Below, piece by piece: positions 24,387 to 34,375 of a stretch of DNA of 64,000 bases (position 1 is its first letter; every line of letters starts with the position of its first letter). The notes below the pieces were generated by a model that was given only the letters and a program-made list of their open reading frames with translations, ran no database searches and was not told the origin of the DNA. The DNA is from Rotaria sp. Silwood1. Its lineage: Eukaryota; Rotifera; Eurotatoria; Philodinida; Philodinidae. Location of the stretch: NCBI GenBank assembly GCA_905250075.1, contig CAJNOP010000375.1:1-64000 (forward strand), given 5' to 3'. The translations under genes were made by a program, and so were the position numbers.

Positions 24387-25096
24387 TTGAACCATTTCAA
24401 GTGAAACCAATGAACTTGTATATCTAATAAAGGAATAAATCTGCTACAGGCGATTTTTCCTTCTCAACTTTAGGCTTACATTAATTTGTCTAATATCCTT
24501 GGTCAATTTTGAAAATAAAAGTTATTAATACGGCTGTCTAAGAAATTAGAATGTGAAACACGATGCAGCGGTTTGTATTCGCAGAGATGAAGTATCTTGA
24601 ACGTGGAAAAAGGCGAGTATATATGTCCAATTTCGCATATCATGGATCGTTCTAAGAAAGCCTTTCAGAATAATTCAAATTTTCCATCACCTTTACTAGT
24701 ACCTCTAAGTACAATTGTAAAAGTCACTCGAATGTCTATTGTCGGTAGGAGCCTAGCATAATACTTCAAGGAAGGTTGATTCCATGCAAGAATCTCAAAA
24801 GTAAAAGAGACGAAGTAATCAGTACCCGTGCCTTAATCAAGCCCTTGACTATGTCTGTATTGGTAATCAGTTGTAATCTGTATCGATCTTTGGGGATGAG
24901 ATGATGAAGCTACGACAGTGAAAAGGATTCTGGACGATAACCCGCAAATTTGGCTCCATTAGAAAAGACGTTCTTAGGCATAAAGTTTTATCAACTGTTG
25001 CATCTTAGTTTGCAGGCATTCGAATAATTTGGTACTACAAAAATCAAAATTTAACCTCACTTTCACGATACAGACAGTATGGGCTTTGTGACGATA
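24387..25096. other. Intergenic
   Basis: Contains the polyadenylation signals of the preceding gene (24426, 24434). I see no other feature. Confidence 0.5.
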
Positions 25097-25109
25097 CACT
25101 CTAAAAAAT

Positions 25110-25690
25110 TTCCGTCTCCTAGGAAACTAAAATCAGTTCGGAAACCTTATTTGGTTTCCGAAAGGGTTTCAGATCACCGAAATCGTTTTCGAAAATACCG
25201 TATTGGTTTCCGAGGTTTCGGAAACCTTTTGGTTTTCGAGAGTACAGAATTCGATGCGCGTAGGGTATTCTAGAATACCTTTTCATCATTGGCGCAAACC
25301 AAATTAGTATTTTCGGAAACCTGTTGGGTATTTTAGGAAGCCAATTCTGTCCTAAAAGTTGTTTGGGTATCTAAAGAGGTATCCGAGAATACCTTATCGG
25401 TTTCCGAATCACTATCTCGGAAACCTCAAGAGTTTCAGAAAGCTCGGAAACCCTAATTCGTACCCGAGAATACCTTTTTGGTTTCCGAATCACTTTCTCG
25501 AAAATAAAAAGAGTTTCCGAACTACTTTCTCGGAAACCTAAAGAGATTTCGAAAGCTCGAAAACCCTAAGTGGTACCCGAGAATATCCTTTCGGTTTCCG
25601 AATCACTTTCTCGGAAACCAAAAGCGTTTTCGAATGGCTTTCTCGCAAACCTAAACGGTTTCTAAAATTTCTGAAATTCGAAAACGTATA
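25110..25690. repeat. Short inverted/direct TTTCCGA-CGGAAACC repeats
   Basis: Blocks such as TTTCCGAATCACTTTCTCGG and CGGAAACC recur every 60-100 nt in both orientations, mixed with GTACCCGAGAATACC. The same motif returns inverted near 28120-28210, so the two ends of the element can pair. Confidence 0.7.
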
Positions 25691-25977
25691 GTGAAAAACA
25701 GAAATCAGCTTTCCAACTTCACTTAACTACTGCACACTTTCTAGGCTTGGAAACTATCACAATGAGTCTCTAAAGCGTTTTAGAGCATAACAATTTTTCC
25801 AATGCAGAAAGTTCGCGTTTCAAATTCATGTTTGGGTCATGGTTCTGTTCTTCATTTCTGGAATTCTTAGAGAATCGAAAGCACTTAGAGCTTTCATGCA
25901 ACATGTTTGATTATATATGTGTAGTTCATAGCTTTCAATAAATATAAACTTAAATCTAATTTTTTTTCTTTATTTAA

Positions 25978-27960
25978 GTCTATATGAATGTCCATCACTA
26001 ATTTTGGTAAGTCAACTGATTTATATAAACTTAAAACGAATTTCTTTTTGTTTATTTAGGTGTATATGAATATCCATTAAAATGTCGGGTAAGTCAATTG
26101 ATTTATATAAACTTAAATCTAATTTATTTTTCTTTATTTAGGTCAGGGCTGCCAACCGTACCCATTTTGGGGTACATACCCCATTTCGACATTTTGTACC
26201 CCAGAAAATTTCGTACCCCAGGGGTACATATTTTGTACCCCATTTCGTTTTTTAAGTCTGGAATGTGATAAAACACCATATCAAGGTAAAGAAAGTGTGT
26301 TTTCCCACTAGTCTTTTCACTTCTATCTATCTAAAAAAGTATCAGTTAACAAATGATCGATAGATTTCTACATCTGCTTTGTTCAGTGTCGGATTGAAAT
26401 ACTTGGTTGTTCATACTATTATCGTTATAAACACCGAAATAAGACTTAAACATTTCTCCTTATCTGATTTCTCCGTGTTTCATTAATTTTTCTTTTTTAT
26501 TTGGCAAATACATATTCTATTAGATATATCTCTAATTGCAGATTTTCTCTTTAATGAATTTGATGGTAATCTTCGTTGTCTATTTATAATGTTCTTTTCC
26601 AATTTCAAACTCAACAATCAATTAACACGAAGCTAATTGAAACAGTGTAAACAGTTAAGCCTATCTAATTGAAAAACAACAGTGAAATATGATTCTGTTC
26701 TCTACAAAAGCAGTGTCGTTTCAGCAGGTTTCTCAATTAAATACTTTACTTCAGGAGTAAAATCATGTACCCCATTGATGTACCCCTTTTTAAATTGGAA
26801 TGTACCCCAAATGTACCCCATTTTGACTTTTGTAAACCCATTTAAAAAATGAGAAATGCCACCCCTGATTTAGGTCTACATGAATGTCGATTACTAATTC
26901 TGGTAAGTCAACTGATTTATATAAACTTCAAGCTAATCCTTTTTTCTTTATTTAGGTCTATATGAATATCCATTAAAATGTCGAGTAAGTTAACTGATTT
27001 ATATCAACTTAAAGCTAATTTCTTTTTGTTTGTTTAGGTCTGTATGAATGTCCATTACTAATTCTGGTAAGTCAGCTGATTTATATAAACTTAAAGCTAA
27101 TTCTTTTTTCTTTATTTAGGTGTATATGAATATCCATTAAAATGTCAGGTAAGTCAATTGATTTATATAAACTTAAATCTAATTTCTTTTTGTTTATTTA
27201 GGTCTATACGAATGTCCATTACTAATTCTGGGAAGTCAACTGATTTATATCAACTTTATAAATCTAGTTTTTTATGTTTATTTAGGTGTATATGAATGTC
27301 CATTGATAATTTTGGTAAGTCAACTGATTTCAATAAAAGTAAATCTGATTGTTTTTTCTTCATTTAGGTCTATATGAGTGTCCATCAATAATTCTGGTAA
27401 GTCAACTGATTTATATAAACCTAAAGTTAATTTCTTTTTGTTTATTTAGGTGTATATGAATATCGATTACAATTTCTGGTAAGTCAATTGATTTATATAA
27501 ACTCAAATCTAATTTGTTTTTGTTTATTTAGGTCTATATGAATAACCATTAAAATGTTGGGTAAATCAGCTGATTTATATCAACTTTATAAATCTAGTTT
27601 TTTGTTTATTTAGGTGTATGTGAATGTCCATTGATAATTTGGGTAAGTCAACTGATTTCAATAAAAGTAAATCTGATTGTTTTTTCTTCATTTAGGTCTA
27701 TATGAATGTCCATGAAGAATTCTGGTACGTCAACTGATTTATATAAACTTAAAGCTGATTCTTTTTTGTTTATTTAGGCCTATGTGAATAACCACCAAAA
27801 TGTCTGGGAAGTCAGCTGATTAATATAAACTTAAATCTAATTTGTTTTTGTTTATTTAGGTCTATATGAATATCGATTACAATTTCTGGTAAGACAATTG
27901 ATTTCAATAAAATTCAATCTGATCCTTTTTTCTTTATTTAGGTCTGTAATGAAATTGCAT
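25978..27960 (+). repeat. Tandem array of about 15 intron-like 82-bp units
   Basis: Each unit is about 29 nt plus about 53 nt. The 29-mer is like GTCTATATGAATGTCCATTA. The 53 nt begins GTAAGTCAACTGATTTATAT and ends CTTTATTTAG or GTTTATTTAG. The 53-nt part has every mark of a short bdelloid intron: GTAAGT donor, CTAAT/CTGAT near the end, T-rich tract, and TTTAG acceptor. Two 29-mer types alternate (GTCTATATGAATGTCC... and GTGTATATGAATATCC...), giving a dimeric higher-order period of about 164 bp. Starts of the 29-mers are near 25978, 26061, 26874 (after the hAT insert), 26957, 27038, 27120, 27202, 27286, 27368, 27450, 27531, 27613, 27696, 27778 and 27860. A few donors are mutated (GGAAGT, GTACGT, GTAAAT). 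Confidence 0.85.
26144..26867. mobile_element. hAT-type MITE inserted in the intron-like array
   Basis: Starts CAGGGCTGCCAACC and ends with the inverse of CAGGGGTGGCATTTC. An exact 8-bp target duplication ATTTAGGT flanks it (26136-26143 and 26868-26875). The 8-bp duplication and CAGGG tip are typical of hAT transposons. Inside, GTACCCCA motifs recur near both ends. No transposase. Confidence 0.9.
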
Positions 27961-28234
27961 TAATATTCATGCGTGGACTGAGAGTGTGAGGGCTTCCGTG
28001 GCAAATGTAAGGGTTATTTTAATTGACCGAAGTAAGGTATCTACTTGTTCTGGAACCTGCTCGGGAACAGTTAATGCGTTTCCGATGGTTGGTGTGTTGT
28101 GGTAGTAAAATATGCTAATGTAGGGTTTCCGAGTGCTCGGAAACCTTTTCTCGGGAACCCTTAAAAGGTTTCCGATAGTAACAAGTTCGGAAACCCATTA
28201 AGGGTTTCCTACACGACGGATTTTTCTTAGAGTG

Positions 28235-28474
28235 TAGTAGCACCGAGAAACTAATTGCTTGAGTACTTATGCGTATACGTCGGTAGAGGCGATTTATTCA
28301 TCATTTTGTAGAGAATTTCATTTTGAAGAGCATTGTACAAACAATTTTTTCTAGAACGAATATTTTGTACAACAAGACTTGGAATATCCATAACCTGAGC
28401 AAAATATAATATGTGGTGCAAATTTCTTTGAGCAAATGTCAAGCTATGTTAGATCATGTTGTCAACTTCTAAAC
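28235..28474. other. Intergenic
   Basis: Nothing recognisable between the composite element and the next repeat. Confidence 0.4.
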
Positions 28475-28900
28475 TAATCAAACTTTCTTGTTGGAAAGAG
28501 CAATGTTTGAACTACAAATTTTCTACTAAATACATTTTTTTCGTATGAATCTAACGTAAGAGCGAGGAAAAACCAAAGGCTAAATACCTCTTAAAAAAAG
28601 TTCTTGCAACGCTATTGCGACTTGAAAAGTTTCGATTTCACAATTATTTTGAGCTGCATAGATCGATTTCTAACAAAGAAATACAAAAAATACAGTGCAT
28701 CAACAACTATCGATAACAGGTTTGGTAATTTTTTTTAGATTCGTCCTTGGTTCTTTAATTAAAAGAAACGTTGGAGAGTAAAGTTTTTCAGAATGGATTC
28801 TTCTGCGAGAACTACAGTCAATTTCCCTAATAACGACGGGAAAATTTTGTCTTACCTTATTTCGTTCGGTTCTCAGCTATTGTGCATCCAATTAAAAATA
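28475..28900. repeat. Diverged copy of the 11.5-kb foldback repeat
   Basis: GAAAGAGCAATGTTTGAACT and AAAAAAGTTCTTGCAA line up in the same order with the left part of the element at 11517-12484. Weaker matches continue to a GAGAACTAC block and a TTCGTTCGG block. Only one arm is recognisable, so this is a degraded copy. Confidence 0.6.
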
Positions 28901-29077
28901 TTTTTATATTTGGAGAATCCTTGAAGTCTCCTCTTTCCAATGATATATAGGTTTCATTTTACTTACTTGTTATTATCGAGAAATTAGCGGTCTACGATAA
29001 AGAGGCCCAACCGTCGTTATTAGGGAATCGAACCCTACTAACGATTCCCAGCAAAATCATTGACCCTAATAACGACG
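28824..29077. repeat. Three copies of CCCTAATAACGACG, the middle one inverted
   Basis: CCCTAATAACGACG occurs at about 28827 and 29065 on the + strand and as CGTCGTTATTAGGG at about 29012. The first two can form a hairpin of about 200 bp. Function unknown. Confidence 0.6.
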
Positions 29078-29184
29078 CTTCAGCAAAATTCCAGCGAAAA
29101 AATGCTTTTAAATAAAAAAAACTTTTTTCACGTTTTCTGTGAGAAATCAAGCATTAGTCTCTTAGACAATTTTGTAGAGCGGGT

Positions 29185-29938
29185 CAGTGCTGCCACCTTT
29201 TCAAGTCCAAAAGGCAGAAAAAAAATTATAAAAAGCAGAAAATGACAGAAATTCCATCATCAAAAAGCAGAAAAAAAAGCAAAAAAGATATTTCTTACGT
29301 AAATCTACTATAAAGCTTCTATTCAATATAATAATTAAAAATTGTATATCAAATTTCAATTTTTATTAAACAAGATCAAGAAAAACAATCGATTAAACAA
29401 ATAAATAGAATTATTCAATTCGATTGTACAATATCAAGAAAAACAAATAAATACAATTATTAGATACACTTTCTTTTGAACCCATACTTTTCATCTGATA
29501 TAATAGCTTTTAACAAATCTTGATTAGATAAAACATGTTTATACATTTCAATGCATGATAATGATGAATTAAACCATACTTTTAATTCAGCTGATAGAAG
29601 TTCAATTGTCATACAATTCCTTTTATCATTACATAAATATTTTAATTGTGAAAAAGCTGACTCAACATAAGCATTACTACATGGTAAAGAATACAAAAAA
29701 CATACGAGTTCCTTGAAATTTAGAGATTGAGTAAGAGAAAACATATGCATCCAGAACTGATCAGATCTCACAATTCTGCTTTCTGAATGATCAGCATCAT
29801 CATCATTTTCTTCTTCTTTGCATTCATTTGTTACTGCTATATCACCTTGTTTACTAATAAACGTCTGAACTTGATCAAAAACTGAGATACGTTATTGCAA
29901 GATTACTTTTAATGCTGATTTTATATTTGTAAATTCAT
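29185..29938 (-). pseudogene. hAT transposase remnant, C-terminal dimerisation part
   Basis: On the minus strand the frame ending at 29460 contains LPCSNAYVESAFSQLKYL and NDKRNCMTIELLSAELKV. This matches the C-terminal dimerisation region of hAT transposases, the enzymes that cut and paste hAT elements. The frame continues upstream through DQVQTFISKQGD and an acidic stretch to DEFTNIKSALKVILQ, with one in-frame stop (TAA near 29893), and then breaks at the telomere-like repeat at 29941. A hAT-like tip CAGTGCTGCCACC lies at 29185, downstream of the stop, and should be one end of the element. The N-terminal two thirds, including the catalytic residues, are missing, so it cannot be active. Whether coding sequence resumes beyond 30224 is unclear. 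Confidence 0.75.
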
Positions 29939-29940
29939 CA

Positions 29941-30224
29941 GGGTGTGGGTGTGGGTGTGGGTGTTGGTGTGGGTGTGGGTATGGGTGTGAGTGTGGGTGT
30001 GGGTGTGGGTGTGGGTGCGTGTGGGTGTGGGTGTGGGTGTGGATGAGTGCTTTTTTAATCTACGCCCACACCTACGCCCACACCCACACCCACACCCACG
30101 CCCACACCCACGCCCACACCCACACCCACATTCACACCGACACCCACACCCACATCCACAGCCGCACCCCCACACGCACACCCACGCACACCCACACCCA
30201 CATCAACACCTACACCCACACCCG
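29941..30224. repeat. Telomere-repeat hairpin, best copy
   Basis: A G-rich arm 29941-30042 of GGGTGT/TGTGGG units is followed by a spacer of about 18 nt (ATGAGTGCTTTTTTAATC). The C-rich arm 30061-30224 consists of CCCACA units with some CGCCCACACC variants. G-rich then C-rich on one strand is the orientation expected if two chromosome ends were joined. The frames here (GCGCGC-like or PHPHPH-like) are only repeat. The left arm ends abruptly in a hAT transposase remnant. Confidence 0.9.
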
Positions 30225-30971
30225 CTTTCTTCATATGTAACATCTTTACGTTTTCGATTGAAAATATCCCGAGGGTGAGGGTAACTGAAGGAACCTTTCA
30301 ATTTGACAAGGAACTGAGTTGGTAACCAATTGTCTTGGTAACCATCTCAACTGGCAATCATCTGACTCTATATTATCTAATTACTTGAAATAAGTTGTAA
30401 TAGACATAATCGATTATATTCGATTCGGATTGGTTTCGGTCATCAACTCATTCGGCGATATGGGAATCGGCGAACTTCATCGTCGGCGAAAAATATTTTT
30501 GGGCAATCTTGAAATCGGCGAAATTCACCTTCGGTGAAAATGCACGAATTCAGCGATCAGTCACTACTGACTGCTGGTAGCTTGGCTTCTTCGTCTTACC
30601 AGGTATAGCTTGCCCATGGTGATGTACGCAAGATAAATATTTAAAGTGGAAATCATGACGTCGGAACTTAAGAAAGGCAAATACGATGTTTGCCCTCTTA
30701 CTGATATCGATGTTATCAAGCAATGTCATACACTTTTGCCAATCGTAAAAAGGAAAAGAAAAGAAGAGAACAGTCGATATGTATATAACTAACTGCAAGA
30801 GTAGCAAATTGCACAGCAAAACATCTTTGTCCAACCAATATGTTTTGGCAGATCTTGTACTTCATGTTAGTGCTCCACCACTCCAATGCGAACAGAGTCA
30901 TCTATCGACCCAACGAATTGCTTAATGGTCAGAATCCTAATGGACCATGGTCCTTCGGCTTTGTATAGCCC
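30225..30971. other. Intergenic
   Basis: No gene is supported. Short related motifs occur near 30290-30360 (TTGGTAACCA variants) and 30460-30545 (ATCGGCGAA variants), which suggests tiny decayed repeats. Confidence 0.4.
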
Positions 30972-31600
30972 GACAATCATCTTTCATTCCAGTTGTACAA
31001 AAGCTACATACCAAACGTTTATGGCCACTTCCCATCCTATAATACGGATCCACGAATGACTGGTGTCGCAGTTTTTTATAGCAGTGTTTTTTCGAACCAA
31101 ATTCATAGTATGGGCTGGATTCTGCACAATACGAACAAGAACAAATTCGCCCAATTTGGATTGGACGAGTACAACCTGGCGCCGAGTCAGCTTCTCTTTC
31201 ATCCAGGTCCGAACAATACTCGAGCGAAACATCATTCACAAAACACTGTTCACACAGTCTAAAGGCCCTTAGCTTCATCAATGAAAACACCATAGTATGC
31301 GAACAGTTGCCTGCATTCGCTTCACTGTCCCATCCGCTGACACTTACGATGTTAATGCTGTTTTCTTTACCACAGCTGGGCTAAAGATTGAAGGACCCTC
31401 GACAGATATTCATCTTTTTATCAACAATGTCGAGTTACGTTCGCTGTGGCTCAAACGCAATGTCGGTCTATTGGCGTTCGACAATGTCTACTTGAACGAA
31501 GGAAACTATGTACAATTCGAAATCGGATACGGAGAAAACAAGAACTACACTTACGATGGCGTTCTTGCTTCATTCGAAAATGTTGTTCCTCTATCGCGTA
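30972..31600 (+). pseudogene. Bacterial-type beta-sandwich (carbohydrate-binding-like) domain, frame-broken
   Basis: Two frames follow one another. The first, to about 31225, has PNVYGHFPSYNTDPR and then APSQLLFHPGPNNT. The second, from about 31297, has RFTVPSADTYDVNAVFF, GPSTDIHLFINNVE, and NVYLNEGNYVQFEIGYGENK. The order W/F-S-Y ... LHPG ... F-x-P-x-AGTYD ... DVH-x-x-x-N ... L-x-x-GD-x-V-x-F-x-VG-x-G is one I know from secreted bacterial proteins and their horizontally acquired relatives. An 80-nt out-of-frame stretch (31225-31297) has no clean GT-AG intron. The region is visibly GC-richer than its surroundings. No signal peptide is seen. The minus-strand frame at 30937-31293 is a shadow in my reading. 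Probably a decayed foreign gene next to a telomere-like repeat. Confidence 0.5.
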
Positions 31601-32416
31601 CACGCGAGAAAGAAAGAAAATCACAACATGATTGTGGAACAGTTCACAGCTGAATATAACAATCACAGTGGATACTTAGTAGGTTCTGGACGCATTGACT
31701 CATAGATAAGTTAGTTGCCAGACTAACTTCGCCTGCTTTGTTCTCTCCTCTATATTGAACAAACAATAAAATAACTATTGTCTGTCCAAAAAGTCAGCGG
31801 ACTCGGATAGTTTTGAAATAACTCAAGAACACAAAGAGATAGCGAGTGTGGTTTCAGCAATCGATAGAGGCTTATAGGAGACACATATTTATATNNNNNN
31901 NNNNCCACACCCACACACACCCCACCCTTGATCTTTCCCTCCCTATCAGTCGTTTTGCTAGCAGCTGCTAGCAAAGTGACGGAAAAATAGAGTAAGATAG
32001 ATGAATGGATGCTATTCTATTTTACTATTTTTCATGATTTACAGTTTGAATACATATTCAGTTTGACACTAGCTATTTTCTATAAACTTAATTCATTTAT
32101 AATACGTTTTATCAAATTTTCAAGTACTTTTTAAAGAATTTTTGTTATGCGAAGCTACAGATAGCTGATGTTCAAAAAAAGAAAACAAAAATGTCTCAAG
32201 AAAGAATGAGACAAATATCATTATCGTGTTTACAACGCGATCAAGTTGAACGAAAGTCTTATCACGAATTAAAATATTCATTATTTTTGGAGAAAATGAA
32301 TAGTCTAGAGCTAAAGAATATTGAATAGAAATAGAACAATATACATGATATATACGTATACATACGTCAAACGATACAATTAATCTATCAAAATGTAATT
32401 AAAACAAAAATGTGTT
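31601..32416. other. Intergenic with a 10-N gap
   Basis: A 10-N gap at 31895-31904 is followed directly by a C-rich telomere-like tract, CCACACCCACACACACCCC (31905-31925). The matching G-rich arm may have been lost in the gap. A 45-codon frame at 32191-32328 (+, starting MSQERMRQISLSCLQRD) looks protein-like but is unrecognised. Confidence 0.5.
31905..31925. repeat. C-rich telomere-like tract at an assembly gap
   Basis: CCACACCCACACACACCCC abuts ten Ns. Likely one arm of a further inverted repeat that the assembler could not resolve. Confidence 0.55.
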
Positions 32417-32429
32417 GTGCTGTTATGCC

Positions 32430-32522
32430 GCGGCATGAGAACGGCAGGGCGGCATAGCGGCCGAACGGCAGAGAGGCATAGCGTCCGAGCAGCTGAACGG
32501 CAGAGTGGCCGGCCGACCGGCA
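32430..32522. repeat. GC-rich minisatellite, about three units of 24 nt
   Basis: Units like GAACGGCAGAGAGGCATAGC recur about three times, with GCGGCC/GCCGGCC between them. This is a sharp GC-rich island in very AT-rich DNA. Confidence 0.6.
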
Positions 32523-33710
32523 AACATTTTGAAATGTTCCCTTACATGACTATCGAAAGCGTTATGTATTCTTATTTGATTCAAGCTGTATCACGTTTTT
32601 TCTTTATTGTTTTACGTAACAAATATCGTTCGATCGTTTCGTTCAAATGTCATTTCAGTGTACCGACCATGTTCATCTTTGTTATTTATATCTTCGTTTA
32701 CGATCGAACGAAAAATAGCACTGCTCAAGCTTTGAACCGAACAGGCAGACAGCAACACCAAAATCGAGACTTTTCAAGTCTTTCGCAATATAATGATTTT
32801 ATATGGGATATACCTGTTAGGAGGAATGGCAACAACAGTGTTTATTTTTACATGTATCCGTATATTCTATTCAATAGTTGTTGTTTTCGTATCTTTGACA
32901 GTAGTTGTTGAAAAGTCGGTAACAGTCTATCTTAATCGTGAACTTCTTAATGTGCTTAAAACACGTCTTCATCCAACAATTAATCGTGTTGTACCGTTTA
33001 TATCATAAATATCGGATAATATCAGTTTCGTGCACAGTCAATTTTCACTAGATATGGGTGTGATTACGCATAGTTCACAATTACCATCACAGTCGAGTCT
33101 GAAGTGATGAATGGCTGCATAATTAATGAGTTTTTATCGTTCAAATTAATGCTTTCATTACTTTTCTCAAATTTATGTTGAAGACTGGTTTGTTGCCTCT
33201 GATGATAATACTCAAATAATTTATACCTCGATTTATTCATGAAAATGATCATAATTATGAAAATAAACTACAAACACCAACCATCGTTTGCCTATATTAT
33301 TGATTATGCTCAGACAAGTAAAATGTTGCAATATCATTAGCATTATAAAAGGGAGAAGAATAGCTTCCACTTCACTCGAATGTTGGAAAATTGTCAATCT
33401 TTTCCAAAGAAAATGAAGAAAAAAAATTAACTTGATATCATTGTTCAATAAGAATATTGAGCTGTGAGTGGTCTGCAACTATCATTATCAGGTTCGCTTC
33501 GTTTAGGCAATCTTCCAAATGTGTAATATTTCTAATACGAAAAATCGAATGTATGGAGAATGGTATTTACTCTAAGTAAAACAAGAAGAAACGTAATTCA
33601 AAACCATGTATAAGATATCATTATATCTTTGCTACTCATCATCTATTTGAAGTATTATTCGAAAAACAAGAGAAGTAAATGTATGCAGTGATTCTAATAT
33701 GAGTTCCAAC
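32523..33710. other. Intergenic, unassigned open frames
   Basis: Two overlapping + frames (32417-32911 and 32793-33008) encode a polar stretch and then a hydrophobic one (YLLGGMATTVFIFTCIRIF). This is faintly like an ABC-transporter membrane segment, but too weak to call. Confidence 0.3.
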
Positions 33711-34375
33711 CAGGGTTGCCAGATTGTCTGAAAAGTCAGGACAGTGTCTGAAATTTGGATGCCTTTCTGATTTCCTTCTGACAGTCTGATTTTTTCTGAT
33801 TTTAGCACTCTCGCCTGATTTTTCCTGTTTTTGATAATTTTCCCTGCTTTTCTCCTGAATTCTGAACTTTTCTAAATCATATCACAGTTTTTTTAGCGAA
33901 ATTAAATCTTATCATAATTATTCGTGTGAACAATTTTATAAATATCTTTTAACTCAAACACATTTGTTAAAGCAAATTCGGAAAAATGGAAAATATGAAC
34001 AATAATATCGAATCTATGTTACATAATCATCAGTTTTTTCTTTCATAGAATCTTATAACTTATATCGTATATATGTGATTTGTTTTTGTACTTTTTTTGT
34101 GAACGAATTTTGAGTTTAGTGAGAGAGTTCGGCACTACGTGTCTTCATTAGTTTTTCCTTGTTAGCTAAACAGTATATGCATTGTATTATGCTTTTTTAT
34201 AGCGAAATATCTTTGAAAATAAAGTATGAATTAATGAACAGCGATTCAATAGAGTATCTTGTACCAACATGATACCACAATAACCACTAGGTTTTTCAAA
34301 AACTGACTTTTCTGATTAATTTCTGATTTTGAAAAAAAAAATTCTGATTTTTTAGTTTTCGATCTGGCAATCCTG
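33711..34375. mobile_element. hAT-type MITE
   Basis: Begins CAGGGTTGCCAGATTG and ends with the inverse of CAGGATTGCCAGATCG. The exact 8-bp target duplication GTTCCAAC lies at 33703-33710 and 34376-34383. Internal repeats of TCTGATTT lie near both ends. No coding capacity. Confidence 0.92.

Larger units (their letters stand above)
25097..28234. mobile_element. Composite TA-flanked element of about 3.1 kb with inverted ends
   Basis: The left end CACTCTAAAAAATTTCCGTC and the right end (other strand) CACTCTAAGAAAAATCCGTC are inverted copies flanked by TA (25095-25096 and 28235-28236). Just inside each end lie many copies of TTTCCGA/TCGGAAACC in both orientations (25110-25690 and 28120-28210). 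Between them is the 82-bp intron-like array (25978-27960), interrupted by a hAT MITE. No transposase frame is seen, so it is non-autonomous or a foldback element. Confidence 0.75.

Noticed and set aside
29921-30278. Cys/Gly- or His/Pro-rich frames in the telomere-like repeat
   Set aside because: They are translations of a hexamer repeat, present in several frames on both strands.
30937-31293. Cys-rich minus-strand frame
   Set aside because: It lies opposite the frame with the HPGP motif and the domain-like order. Its cysteines come from the complement of codons on the + strand.
32793-33008. Possible ABC-transporter membrane fragment
   Set aside because: Only one hydrophobic stretch, without any diagnostic motif.
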